This document shows, in pieces, positions 1-8,535 of a DNA stretch of 64,000 nt. A model generated the notes under the pieces. It ran no database searches, was not told the origin of the DNA, and saw only the letters and a list, made by a program, of their open reading frames with translations. This DNA is from JAAYCB01 sp012744395 (GTDB taxonomy: Bacteria > Planctomycetota > Planctomycetia > Pirellulales > Thermoguttaceae), in contig JAQVNJ010000008.1 of NCBI GenBank assembly GCA_028703175.1, positions 1-64,000 of the forward strand, written 5' to 3'. How positions within the stretch are numbered: position 1 is the stretch's first letter; each line of letters opens with the position of its first letter. A program made the translations under genes and the position numbers.

Positions 1-31
1 CAAACCATGAGACACGGCCCAACCGGCAGCG

Positions 32-59
32 CCACCCCACCGATCGCCCGGTAGGGTGG
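32..59. repeat. Imperfect palindrome near the window edge
   Basis: Two arms (32-42 and 49-59) pair over ten base pairs with one mismatch around a six-base loop. It sits upstream of the PerR-like gene. No T-run follows on either strand, so it may be a dispersed palindromic repeat or a weak terminator for a gene outside the window. Confidence 0.35.
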
Positions 60-110
60 TGCAGAGCGGACCAAGGAACCCTGCCAGGAAAAGAAAGCAC
101 AAAGACCTTC

Positions 111-139
111 TTGACACTGATTTGCAAATAGCATATTGT
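111..139 (+). promoter_or_regulatory. Sigma-70 type promoter of the PerR-like gene
   Basis: TTGACA (111-116) and TATTGT (134-139) are separated by 17 bases. The predicted transcription start falls at about 146, next to the ATG at 147, so the message would be nearly leaderless. No Shine-Dalgarno sequence is visible, in agreement. Confidence 0.6.
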
Positions 140-148
140 TGCAATCAT
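118..148 (+). promoter_or_regulatory. Inverted repeat overlapping the promoter, probable Fur/PerR operator
   Basis: The arms TGATTTGCAA (118-127) and TTGCAATCA (140-148) are inverted repeats with one extra base in the left arm. They cover the spacer, the -10 element and the start codon, so a bound repressor would block transcription. Fur-family proteins usually bind AT-rich palindromes and repress their own genes. Assignment as the PerR box is inference from position. Confidence 0.5.
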
Positions 149-605
149 GGCGAAAATGGCCCCCGACCAGATTGCCGAACGGCTCGATGCGTTCGAGACG
201 CGCTGCCGGCAGCTTTGCCTTCCCCTGACCACGCAGCGGCACGCCGTGCTCCGGGCCGTTCTTGAGCACCACGACCACCCGACCGCCGATCAGGTTCTGG
301 AAACGGTGAGGGACCGCGTTCCGGGGATCTCGCGGACGACGGTCTATCGCGCTCTGGACACTCTGGTTGCCCTGGGCTTCGTGCGGCGGTTGCATCATGC
401 CGGGCCGTCGGCGCGGTTCGACGGGCAGACGCACCGCCACCACCACCTGATCTGCGACAAGTGCCACAAAGTGATCGACCTGCAAGACGAGAGCCTTGAC
501 CGGCTCCACATTTCCGAAGTCCATGCCGAGGGCTTCCAGATCGAGGATTTCTCGGTGCATTTCATGGGGATTTGCCGGGCCTGCCGGCGATCGGAACCCT
601 CCTGA
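147..605 (+). CDS. Fur-family metalloregulator, PerR-like
   Basis: This 152-residue protein is a Fur-family repressor. The N-terminal winged helix spans about residues 20-82, and the dimerisation domain carries two CxxC pairs, C103/C106 and C143/C146, which bind structural zinc in the family. Asp92 and Asp111 fall at the positions of PerR Asp85 and Asp104; the Asp at the second site separates peroxide-sensing PerR from iron-sensing Fur, which has Glu there. Together with a peroxidase gene directly downstream, this favours a peroxide sensor over Fur or Zur. An inverted repeat over its own promoter suggests autoregulation. The peroxidase start lies about 100 bases downstream on the same strand, so cotranscription is possible. 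Metal specificity cannot be settled from sequence. Confidence 0.88.
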   Translation: MAKMAPDQIAERLDAFETRCRQLCLPLTTQRHAVLRAVLEHHDHPTADQVLETVRDRVPGISRTTVYRALDTLVALGFVRRLHHAGPSARFDGQTHRHHHLICDKCHKVIDLQDESLDRLHISEVHAEGFQIEDFSVHFMGICRACRRSEPS

Positions 606-702
606 GTTGGGAACCGCGGCCGGCGGTTGCGCCCGCCGTTTAACATAGACGCGGAGAGGACGCTTGTACGATTCGCTGTTCTTGCATTGGAGGGGCAAAC
701 TC

Positions 703-2049
703 ATGAGTTTGTGCACCGTTTCTTTCAAGGCCCGCAGGGGTCGGACGCTGAGCGCCGGGCTGATCGCCGGGTGTCTTCTCGGGCCGCTGGCGGCGGCGGC
801 CGCGCCGCCGGAGATCCCCCGCGGCCAACACGGGGAGGCGACCGCCGAGTACCAGCTGGAAGAGTTACAGAAGCTCATGCCGCAAGTGGATCTGGCAGAG
901 TCCCCGGCGGGTTTCGACCCGGTCGTCTGGGCGGCGTTCATCCCGGAAGACAACCCGCTCACGCCCGAACGGGTCGAACTCGGGCGGAAATTGTTTTTCG
1001 ACGCGCGTCTGTCCGACGACGGCTCGGTCTCCTGCGCGACATGCCACGACGCGACGCGGGGATTCACCGACCAGATCCCCGTCTCCGAGGGCATCGGCGG
1101 CCAATTCGGCAAGCGAAACGCGCCGACCGTGCTCAACACGGCGCTGCTGCAAACGCTGTTCTGGGACGGCCGCTCGCCGACCCTCGACCACCAGGCGAGG
1201 TTGCCGATTCTCAACCCGATTGAGATGGGAATGCCCAACGAAGAGGCTGCCATCAAGGCGATTCGCGGCATCCCCGAGTACGAGGAGGGGTTCAAGAAGG
1301 CCTTCGGGCGGGAGATGAACTACGAGGACCTTGGCAAGGCAATCGGGGCCTTTGAGCGGACGCTGGTCTTCGTCGACTCGCCGTTTCGGAGGTTCCTCGG
1401 CGGCGACCCGGGGGCGATCTCGCCCGAGGCCCAGGCCGGCTGGGAGCTGTTCAACGGCAAGGCCCGCTGCATGACCTGCCATCCGATGAATCCCTCCAAC
1501 CCCCTGGGCACCGACAACCGCTTCCACAACGTCGGCGTGTCGGCCAGGCACCAGGACTTCGAGGGCCTGGCCCAGCAAGCCCTCAAGGCAATCCAGGAGG
1601 ACGCCTCGGAGCAGAAGCTCGACGAGCTGGCGATCGGCACCGACATGAGCGAGCTGGGCCGCTTCATGGTGACCGGCAACCGCGCGGATATCGGCTCCTT
1701 CCGCACGCCCTTGATCCTGAACATCGGCATCACGGGGCCGTACATGCACGACGGCTCGCTGGCGACCCTCTGGGACGTGATCGACCACTACAACAAGGGA
1801 GGCGAGGACAATCCGTTTCTCGACGGCGGGATCGAACCCTTGGCCCTCAGCGAGGAAGAAATCGACCAATTGGTGGCTTTCCTGTTCACGCTGACCGATG
1901 TCCGCTTCGCCGACCAGAACCAGCGCCTCTTCGAAGCGCAACGGGCCGCGGCGAACGAGCAGCGTCTGTTCCGCGACGACGCGGCAGCGCAGCGGCGGAC
2001 GCTGCCGTTCGAGCAGCGCGTGATGGGCGCCCAGGGCAAGCCGGAATAA
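703..2049 (+). CDS. Di-haem cytochrome c peroxidase (CCP/MauG family)
   Basis: This exported protein of 448 residues should reduce hydrogen peroxide in the periplasm using electrons from a c-type cytochrome. A signal peptide of about 35 residues comes first. Two CxxCH haem sites are visible, CATCH at 111-115 and CMTCH at about 256-260, which is the CCP/MauG layout. The ATG at 703 is chosen because GGAGGGG (689-695) lies seven bases upstream and the hydrophobic leader begins there; a longer TTG start at 664 has no such support. The metallophosphoesterase follows after 16 bases and a cytochrome gene follows that, so the three are probably one operon. MauG-like maturation activity is the alternative to plain peroxidase. 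Confidence 0.93.
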   Translation: MSLCTVSFKARRGRTLSAGLIAGCLLGPLAAAAAPPEIPRGQHGEATAEYQLEELQKLMPQVDLAESPAGFDPVVWAAFIPEDNPLTPERVELGRKLFFDARLSDDGSVSCATCHDATRGFTDQIPVSEGIGGQFGKRNAPTVLNTALLQTLFWDGRSPTLDHQARLPILNPIEMGMPNEEAAIKAIRGIPEYEEGFKKAFGREMNYEDLGKAIGAFERTLVFVDSPFRRFLGGDPGAISPEAQAGWELFNGKARCMTCHPMNPSNPLGTDNRFHNVGVSARHQDFEGLAQQALKAIQEDASEQKLDELAIGTDMSELGRFMVTGNRADIGSFRTPLILNIGITGPYMHDGSLATLWDVIDHYNKGGEDNPFLDGGIEPLALSEEEIDQLVAFLFTLTDVRFADQNQRLFEAQRAAANEQRLFRDDAAAQRRTLPFEQRVMGAQGKPE

Positions 2050-2065
2050 CAAGGAGCGAATCACG

Positions 2066-3193
2066 ATGGCGACTTACAAAAGCGTGGAAACCAGGTATCT
2101 GGAAGACCGCCGGGCGTTCTTCCGCGGCCTGCGAAATCTCGACCGCCGCTCGTTCTTGAAGGTCTCCGCGGCGGCGATGGGCGCGGCGGCCGGGCTTGCC
2201 GCCCCGCACTCGTTCACCCCGGTCAGCGTGGCCCGCGGCGCGGAATCGCCGCCCGGCGCCGCCCCGCAGCCGGCCTTCCGCTTCGCCTACATCTCCGACT
2301 CGCACCTCTACGAGCGCGACGTCAACGACCGGTTCGTGCGCGGCTTGCTCCGCGCGGTCGACGACGTCAACAACCTCGATCCCCAGCCCGATTTCGTCTT
2401 CTACGGCGGCGATCTGGCGCAGCTCGGCCAGGCCAAGGAGCTCGAACTCGGCGCCCAGATCCTCAAGAACCTCAAGGCGCCGCTGCGGATCATGGTCGGC
2501 GAGCACGACTGGTATCTCGACATGGGCCAGAAGTGGCGGGAGCTCTTCGGCCCGCCGACCTACTCCTTCGACCACAAAGGGGTGCATTTCGTCGTCCTCA
2601 ACAGCGTCGTGGAACGCGATTTCTGGACCGCCCGCGGCATGTCGCCGATGGAGCGGATGCGGACCGTGGCCGGCCTCGACAACGGCCTCCAGAGCCCCTT
2701 CACCGTGGGCGCAGCGCAGCGCAAGTGGCTCCAGGACGATCTCGCCAGACTCCCCGACGACGCCAGGATCATCGTCTTCTCCCACTCGCCGCTCTACAAG
2801 CTCTACAAGCCGTGGAACTTCTGGACCGACGACGCCGACGAGGTCCAGGCGATCCTCAAGCGGTTCCAGCGGGTCGTCGTCATCCACGGGCATACACACC
2901 AGTTGCTGACCAACCGCATCGGCAACATCCATTTCCACGGGGTGCTCTCCACGGCCTGGCCCTGGCCCTACGCCCCGGAGGGGATGCCCGAAATCACCAT
3001 CCAGATGAGCCGCCCCGACCCGTTCAATCCGCACGACGGCTGCGGCGACGGCGAGATCCACGTCCATCCCGATGGATTGGTCGACAAGGTCTACAGCTTG
3101 TGGAACCGGAACCCCGTGACGGTCAGCCGGGCGTACATGCTCAGCGCCGGCAAGGAGAGCGTTCCGCCGCTGCCCAACCGGCCCTCGTATTGA
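2066..3193 (+). CDS. Tat-exported calcineurin-like metallophosphoesterase
   Basis: A 375-residue phosphoesterase with the dinuclear metal-site motifs in order: DSH (78-80), GGD (114-116), GEHD (145-148, a variant of the usual GNHD), then HSP and HGHTH towards the C-terminus. The N-terminus carries a twin-arginine signal, RRSFLK at 27-32 followed by an alanine-rich hydrophobic stretch, so the protein should be folded in the cytoplasm and exported by Tat. AAGGAG lies ten bases before the ATG. It is flanked by a peroxidase and a cytochrome gene with gaps of 16 and 22 bases, so it is cotranscribed with redox proteins. The substrate is unknown; the Asn to Glu change in the third motif is unusual. 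Confidence 0.88.
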   Translation: MATYKSVETRYLEDRRAFFRGLRNLDRRSFLKVSAAAMGAAAGLAAPHSFTPVSVARGAESPPGAAPQPAFRFAYISDSHLYERDVNDRFVRGLLRAVDDVNNLDPQPDFVFYGGDLAQLGQAKELELGAQILKNLKAPLRIMVGEHDWYLDMGQKWRELFGPPTYSFDHKGVHFVVLNSVVERDFWTARGMSPMERMRTVAGLDNGLQSPFTVGAAQRKWLQDDLARLPDDARIIVFSHSPLYKLYKPWNFWTDDADEVQAILKRFQRVVVIHGHTHQLLTNRIGNIHFHGVLSTAWPWPYAPEGMPEITIQMSRPDPFNPHDGCGDGEIHVHPDGLVDKVYSLWNRNPVTVSRAYMLSAGKESVPPLPNRPSY

Positions 3194-3215
3194 CGATACA
3201 CGAAGGAGACGAATC

Positions 3216-3974
3216 ATGAGAAACGCACCGCTTCGATGCCCTGCCAGCGCTGCCGCCGGCACGATCTGTGTCCTGCTTGGCGCGCTCGCCGGGTGCGCTC
3301 AGAACGCCGCGCCCCCCGGGGCAACCGGCCCCAACGCGTCGGAACGTCCGCCGGCGATCACCCCCGTGGCGGCAACCGCCGAGCCATCCGCCGCGGCCCC
3401 GGCGGCCGCCGGCGGTGAGACCGTCGCCATCGGCGCCTGCGACGGCGGCGCCGCCGTGGAAGTCCCCAGCTCGCTGACCGGCCAGCCCCTGGCCGACAGC
3501 CTGATGGACCAGTGGCAACGCGATCACCCCGAGGCCAACTGGGTCGCCGAGCAGCAGGAACGGCACGCCTTGATCCCGCCGGCGGATAATTCCGACCTGC
3601 TCAAGGGAGACCAGGGAAAGGACCACGCGTACGGCAACTATACGGAGCGCGACATCCTCACGTGGGCCCGGGAGACCGAGAAATTCGTCGCCGAGGGATC
3701 GCGGATCTTTCACAGCGCCGACGAACTCGGCAGCACGGTCGCCGTCTCCTGCGACATGTGCCACCCGCACGCCGCCAACACGCACCCGGAAACGTATCCC
3801 AAGTACCAGACCCAGCTGGGCCGCGTCGCCCTGCTCCGCGACATGATCGACTGGTGCATTGAGAACCCGGTCCGCGGCGAGCACCTCGACCCCAACGGCG
3901 CGAAGATGCGGGCCCTGGAGGCCTACATCCAGTCGCAGCGCAAGGGCGTCGCACTGAATTACGGCAAGCATTGA
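3216..3974 (+). CDS. Lipoprotein c-type cytochrome
   Basis: The 252-residue product begins with a signal sequence ending in a lipobox (LAGC), so it should be anchored by lipid on the outer face of a membrane. An Ala/Pro-rich linker follows. One haem-binding CxxCH (CDMCH, residues 179-183) lies in the C-terminal third, with a downstream KM pair in the GAKMRALEAY segment that could supply the axial methionine. AAGGAG lies eight bases before the ATG. As third gene of the peroxidase operon it is a reasonable electron donor to the di-haem peroxidase. Which cytochrome c subfamily it belongs to is not clear; it is somewhat reminiscent of SoxA/TsdA-type domains. Confidence 0.8.
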   Translation: MRNAPLRCPASAAAGTICVLLGALAGCAQNAAPPGATGPNASERPPAITPVAATAEPSAAAPAAAGGETVAIGACDGGAAVEVPSSLTGQPLADSLMDQWQRDHPEANWVAEQQERHALIPPADNSDLLKGDQGKDHAYGNYTERDILTWARETEKFVAEGSRIFHSADELGSTVAVSCDMCHPHAANTHPETYPKYQTQLGRVALLRDMIDWCIENPVRGEHLDPNGAKMRALEAYIQSQRKGVALNYGKH

Positions 3975-3994
3975 CGGCCTGTGGCTGGGCAGGG

Positions 3995-4019
3995 GGTCCC
4001 AGGCTGGAGCCTGGGAACC
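3995..4019. repeat. Dispersed palindrome, copy 1
   Basis: TCCCAGGCT (3997-4005) and AGCCTGGGA (4008-4016) form a nine-base-pair palindrome between two convergent genes. Similar elements occur at 22416-22442 and 35466-35492. It may also act as a transcription terminator here. Confidence 0.6.
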
Positions 4020-4055
4020 AGGAACATCTGGCGTCTGGCCCGGCGGCACCGGGCG

Positions 4056-5054
4056 TCACGGCTTCACCGCCACGACGATCGAACTCATATCGCTCGCCTG
4101 GACGGCCAATTGCGGGTTGTCAAACCCGGCCGCAAGCAAGTCCTCGGCCAGCTCCTCGAAGGAAAACGTGCCCCCGCGCTCCGTGTTGACGATCATGTTG
4201 ATGGCAAACAGGGCGCCGAACAGCGGCGCGGTGTGGTCCGCTTCCATCACCGCGTCGCGGATCGCGATCCTCCCGCCGCGCTCGAGCGCCCGGAAAGCCT
4301 TGGCGAAAAGCTCCCGGTTCTCCCGCCGCGAATGCTGGTGGACGATCGCGCTGAGCCAGACCAGGTCAGCGCCGCCGGGCAGCTCCTCCTGGTAGAAATC
4401 TCCGGCCACCAGTGCGACCCGCGCGCGCATGTCCGAGGCGGCGATCCGCTGCCGGGCTTGCTCGACTGCGTCGGCCAGATCGAACAGCGTCGCCCTGGCG
4501 CCCGGCATCGCCCGCAGCAGGGCCAGCGTCCAAGTGCCCGAGGCGCCGCCAACGTCCAGCAGGTGGCGAAACCGCGGAGGCCCCCATCGCGAGACGACGG
4601 CGTCGGCGATCGGGCCGGACGCAGAATGCATCGCGGCGACGAACGCCGCCCGGTCCGCCTCCGGCCCGCGGACGCTCGACGGCCGCGAGCAGGGGCCGCC
4701 CCGCTTGGCGGTCCAGGCGAGTTGCGCCCAGCCGCGGAGAATGTTCATCCGGTGCAGAATCATCGGCAACGCCGTCTCCTCCCCCCCGTCGGTCAGCAGC
4801 GGCTGGAGCGGCTCGGGCACGCTGTAGACACCGCCGCTCTTGTCCAGCAAACAGAGTGCCGCCGCCGCGTCGAGCAGGACCTCGGTGCACCGCCGGTCGC
4901 CGCCGATCCGCTCCGCCACGCCGGACGCCGTACTCGGCTCGGCGGTGAGCAGGGAAAACAGGTCCAATTCAGCCGCCGCGCCGAGCACGCACGCTTCCAT
5001 GAACGACTCCGAGATTTTCATGATCTGATCGCGGTCAGGATATGGCCTGGGCAT
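4056..5054 (-). CDS. SAM-dependent O-methyltransferase (family 2)
   Basis: A 332-residue protein laid out like plant and actinobacterial O-methyltransferases. The N-terminal helical part (about 10-100) resembles the dimerisation domain that also shapes the substrate pocket. The Rossmann-like domain has the SAM motif LDVGGASGTW near residue 165, an acidic FDLADAV segment after the second strand and a LSAIVHQHS segment. GAGAGGG lies just before the ATG. The gene is monocistronic and convergent with the cytochrome gene, with a palindrome between them. Such enzymes methylate small phenolic or polyketide-like molecules, but no biosynthetic neighbours are present, so the substrate cannot be guessed. 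Confidence 0.82.
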   Translation of the reverse strand: MPRPYPDRDQIMKISESFMEACVLGAAAELDLFSLLTAEPSTASGVAERIGGDRRCTEVLLDAAAALCLLDKSGGVYSVPEPLQPLLTDGGEETALPMILHRMNILRGWAQLAWTAKRGGPCSRPSSVRGPEADRAAFVAAMHSASGPIADAVVSRWGPPRFRHLLDVGGASGTWTLALLRAMPGARATLFDLADAVEQARQRIAASDMRARVALVAGDFYQEELPGGADLVWLSAIVHQHSRRENRELFAKAFRALERGGRIAIRDAVMEADHTAPLFGALFAINMIVNTERGGTFSFEELAEDLLAAGFDNPQLAVQASDMSSIVVAVKP

Positions 5055-5342
5055 GGAACCCTCTCGTGCGATAGTGGATGGGTTATGTCGGGCGACCAGG
5101 ATGCCCCTCAGGTGAGAAGCCTACCGCTCTCCACCCGTTACGGTGGGGCGGGCCCCTCTTGTCATCGGCCGCAACAACAAGAACACCTGATTTTCGCCGG
5201 AAATGGCACGTTTCGCAACGTAGAATGGAGAATAGACTGTCCGTCAACGGCTACAGCCACCCCGTTCCCAAGCCGGAGCTTGGATACCCGGGATGTGGCC
5301 TGCGATCTGTAACGCGTGACACTCCGACTCGAGGCGATTGCC

Positions 5343-6296
5343 GTGCGATTTGTAGCGATTCTCCTGGCTTGTGCCATCGTGGGCTCAACGGGCGCGAACG
5401 CTTGCGCCCAGTTCGGGCAGAGCGACCAGAAAGGCGCCGAACTGGGGCAGACTCGAATTCAACGCTGGAAAGGGGGGGTGACCGTCGAGGCCGTGGGCGG
5501 ACCCTGCCAAGGGATCGTGGCCACGATCCCCGTGCCCGTCGATTGGCCCGAACAGACCGTCGTGATCTCCGAGGAAGACGTGACAAGCCAAGCGCGGGTC
5601 AATCAGCGCTTGCAGCAGAAAGCGGTGCCGCAGTTGGTTGTCAACATCCGCTCGCTGCCAACCGGGCAGGAGGCACGCGCCGTGTTGACCTACGAGGTGA
5701 CCCGCCGCATCCAAAGCCCGCCGGCCAATCCCGAAATCTACAAGATCGCCGAGGAGCGGGAAATTCCTCGCGATGTGAAGATCTACCTTGCATGGAGCCC
5801 GCCCCACATCGACAGCCGCGACCGCAGGATTCGTCAGTTGGGCGGTATGCTCGGCGCTGATGCGGACACCGCCTGGAAGCGCGTCGAGGCGATCTTCGAC
5901 TACGTCCGCGGCAAGATCCAGTTCGCCAAGGGCAAGACGAAAGGCGCGATCAAGGCCCTCGAAGATGGTTCGGGCAACCACGAAGACCTGTGTTTCGCGT
6001 TCATTGCGATCTGCCGCGCCGCGGGCATCCCCGCGCGAACGGTCTGGGTGCCGAACCACTGTTACCCCGAGTTCTACCTGGTCGACGACGAGGGGAACGG
6101 GCACTGGTTTCCGTGCCAGGTCGCCGGGCCGCGAGAGTTCGGCGGTATCTCCGAACACCGCCCGATCTTCCAGAAGGGCGACCTCTTCCGCGACCCGCGC
6201 GACCGGAACAAGACCTATCCACTCCTGCCGGAGACGCTCGAAGGAGCGGGCGGCCGCCCGAAGGTGAAGTTCATTCGCGAGATGCTCCCCAACTGA
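5343..6296 (+). CDS. Exported transglutaminase-like protein, first of a tandem pair
   Basis: A secreted protein of 317 residues with a signal peptide ending near ACA-Q. The C-terminal half is a transglutaminase-like (papain-fold) domain: the HEDLCFAFIAICRAAGIPAR segment supplies the candidate catalytic Cys, and His in NHCYPEFYL with the following acidic residue would complete the triad. Such domains hydrolyse or crosslink peptide amides; in bacteria many are exported proteases. The GTG at 5343 is chosen because GAGG (5331-5334) lies eight bases before it and the hydrophobic leader starts there; an earlier GTG at 5316 lacks a ribosome site. The next gene is a paralogue of the same length. Confidence 0.78.
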   Translation: MRFVAILLACAIVGSTGANACAQFGQSDQKGAELGQTRIQRWKGGVTVEAVGGPCQGIVATIPVPVDWPEQTVVISEEDVTSQARVNQRLQQKAVPQLVVNIRSLPTGQEARAVLTYEVTRRIQSPPANPEIYKIAEEREIPRDVKIYLAWSPPHIDSRDRRIRQLGGMLGADADTAWKRVEAIFDYVRGKIQFAKGKTKGAIKALEDGSGNHEDLCFAFIAICRAAGIPARTVWVPNHCYPEFYLVDDEGNGHWFPCQVAGPREFGGISEHRPIFQKGDLFRDPRDRNKTYPLLPETLEGAGGRPKVKFIREMLPN

Positions 6297-6333
6297 CTTG
6301 GGCCACACCGACCTGCGTGGGGAAGCCATGCCG

Positions 6334-7287
6334 ATGCCAGTCCGAATCCTCCCGAGCGCAACTGTGGCCGTTCTTCTCGCTCTCCTTGCGGGAACCGGAC
6401 AGGCGCAATTTCAACACACCCTGCCAGCGGCGAGGCTTGGCGAAACGGCGGTCCAGCGTTGGCAGTTCGGTTTCACCTTCGCCGCGCCGGCCGGGCCGTG
6501 CCGCAAGATCACCGCCAGCCAGTCCGTCCCGATGGATTGGCCCGAGCAGACCGTCAGGATTGTGGACCAGCGGGTCTCTCCCGGCGTGGACATCGACTAC
6601 CGAGTCATCGAGGGAGCCGCCAAGCAGATGGTTGTGAACGTCGCCAGCCTCGCCGCCGGAGACACGGTCGAGGCGCTGGTCACCTTCGAATGCCGTCGCG
6701 GTTACCTGCTCGAGCCGGAGCATCGGGAGCAACTCGCGCTCCCTTCGCGGACCGCCGCCCTGCGGCGCTATCTCGCGCCGGGCCCCTATGTGGAGAGCTC
6801 CCACCGCACAATCCGCGCGCTGGCCGCCGAGATCGGCAAAACCGGCGGCACGGCCTGGCAGCGCGCCGAGGCGATCTACGACTGGGTCCGCGAGAATATC
6901 CGGTTTGTCGACAACCAAGGGCAGGAACCGGCCGACACCCTCACGACTCTCCAGCGCAGAGACGGCGACTGCGATGAAATGAGCTGCCTGTTCATCGCCC
7001 TCTGCCGGGCCTCGGGCATTCCCGCCCGAATCGTCCAGGTGCCGGGCCACGTCTACGCCGAATTCTATCTCGACCGAACGGAAGGCACCGGCTGCTGGAT
7101 TCCGTGCCAGCTGTCGGGCACGCGCGCGTTTGGCCAGATGCCCGAGCATCGGCCCGTCCTCCAAAAGGGCGACAACCTGAGTCCGCCGCACGGCAAACGG
7201 AGGAAGTACCTGATCCTGCCGCAGCACGTGACGGCCGAAAGCGGCGCGCCGACCGTGCAGATCGTGGCCCGCCGCCTCGACGGCTGA
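6334..7287 (+). CDS. Exported transglutaminase-like protein, second of a tandem pair
   Basis: This 317-residue protein is a paralogue of the gene 37 bases upstream, with the same layout: signal peptide ending in GQAQ, an N-terminal beta-rich part with the shared WPEQTV segment, and a transglutaminase-like domain. Here the core is GDCDEMSCLFIALCRASGIP with His in PGHVYAEFYL. The ATG at 6334 has GGGGAAG (6319-6325) eight bases ahead; ATG 6328 is too close to that site. The matched lengths and the shared WPEQTV and CRA-GIPAR segments point to local gene duplication. Divergence around the catalytic Cys (DLC against MSC) suggests different substrates. Confidence 0.78.
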   Translation: MPVRILPSATVAVLLALLAGTGQAQFQHTLPAARLGETAVQRWQFGFTFAAPAGPCRKITASQSVPMDWPEQTVRIVDQRVSPGVDIDYRVIEGAAKQMVVNVASLAAGDTVEALVTFECRRGYLLEPEHREQLALPSRTAALRRYLAPGPYVESSHRTIRALAAEIGKTGGTAWQRAEAIYDWVRENIRFVDNQGQEPADTLTTLQRRDGDCDEMSCLFIALCRASGIPARIVQVPGHVYAEFYLDRTEGTGCWIPCQLSGTRAFGQMPEHRPVLQKGDNLSPPHGKRRKYLILPQHVTAESGAPTVQIVARRLDG

Positions 7288-7367
7288 GATTCACCGACCG
7301 CAGCCGACTCCGTGTCGCCCGCAAGGCGGCATCGATCCCTTCTGGACCAGACAGTCGTCGGACGAGG

Positions 7368-8282
7368 TCAGTCCTCGGATGAGGCGGGTTCGGTGGCCGC
7401 GGCCGCGGTGACCGGCGCCGTGGCTTCCTTGATCAACCCGTCGAGAATCTGGCTTGCCTGCTCGACAATCGCGTCGCGGCGGCCTCGAGAAAGCGTCTTG
7501 CGATGCGTGGCGATTGTCACCGGCCCGTCGTAACCGATCTCGGCAAGCTTTCGCATCAGCGCGCCGAAGTCGATCCGGCCGGTTTCGCCGGGCATATGGC
7601 GGTGTTCTTCCGTGATCTCCGAGGGCGCCACGTCGGCTTTGGGCAGGTCGGCCAGCCGGACCGCCACGATCTGCTCGCTCGAAAACTTGTCCAGTTCGTC
7701 GAGCGACGCCCCGCTGAGCTTGAAATTCCACGCATCCAGCAACAGCCCGATGTTCGGGGCGTCGATCGCATGGATCAGGGCCGAGGTCCCCTCCATGTCG
7801 TGGATGAACTGGAAAGCCTGCCCTTTGCGGAGATTCTCGGCGGCACGGAATCCCAACCCGAGCCGGATTCCCAGCGGTTGCAGGGTCCGGCAAATGTCTC
7901 CGAAGCGGAATTTGTGGAAATCGAAGTTCTCGTGATAGGGGCGGCTGTCGCCGGCCGGAGGGATCAAGGCCAGGCATCGCTTGCAGCCGAGGTCGGCGGC
8001 CATTGTGGCCAGTTCGGGCAAAGCGGCCAACTCCTTGGCAAACGCCTCGTCGCTCACGTCCCATTGGATGGGAAGATCGAACGTTCCCATCCGCAGCCGT
8101 CCGGTGGCCGTCGCGCTGACGATCAGCCGCCGCGCGTAGTCGATGCCCTTGGACTTGGCGCGGTCCCGGAAATCCTCGAAGTTCATATCCAGCCCCTTGA
8201 AACCGTAGGTCATCGCCAGTTCGATGATCTCGCTCTCGTGTCCCGATAGTGCAAGGAACGATGCGTTGAGGTTCTTGAACAT
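7368..8282 (-). CDS. Sugar phosphate isomerase/epimerase-like TIM-barrel protein
   Basis: A 304-residue protein of the xylose isomerase-like TIM-barrel superfamily (AP endonuclease 2 fold). Helpful landmarks are the N-terminal GFKGLDMNFEDF segment, the central LDAWNFKLSG strand end and the C-terminal HMPGETGRIDFGALMRKL segment, where metal-binding acidic and His residues sit in the family. The C-terminal 20 residues are an Ala/Thr-rich tail. AGGAGGAG lies a few bases before the ATG at 8282, which rules out an upstream in-frame start. It is monocistronic and convergent with the transglutaminase pair. Members act on sugars, inositols or other polyols; the exact reaction is not predictable here. 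Confidence 0.78.
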   Translation of the reverse strand: MFKNLNASFLALSGHESEIIELAMTYGFKGLDMNFEDFRDRAKSKGIDYARRLIVSATATGRLRMGTFDLPIQWDVSDEAFAKELAALPELATMAADLGCKRCLALIPPAGDSRPYHENFDFHKFRFGDICRTLQPLGIRLGLGFRAAENLRKGQAFQFIHDMEGTSALIHAIDAPNIGLLLDAWNFKLSGASLDELDKFSSEQIVAVRLADLPKADVAPSEITEEHRHMPGETGRIDFGALMRKLAEIGYDGPVTIATHRKTLSRGRRDAIVEQASQILDGLIKEATAPVTAAAATEPASSED

Positions 8283-8535
8283 GGCTCTCCTCCTGACCTG
8301 CGGATGCTGTACGAGTGGAAATCGATTCCGGTTGACAATCCAACAGGGCCGGCCTGCCAAACGACAGGCGGGGGAAACATGCGAAAGACCGCCTTGCCCC
8401 TCGCCCGAGGCATCGAGGGCGAATGGCAACGCTTCTTACGGCCCTGCGGGCGGAATCGGCGAGAAAGCAGATTATCTCACATCAATAGGCTCGCTCCTAG
8501 GGCCTCTTGCGGGGGGGATTGGTCCGTTGCGGCGA

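Noticed and set aside
865..2064. Long antisense open frame over the peroxidase
   Set aside because: Codon-shadow of the plus-strand gene in GC-rich DNA; no domain and the plus strand has haem motifs and operon context.
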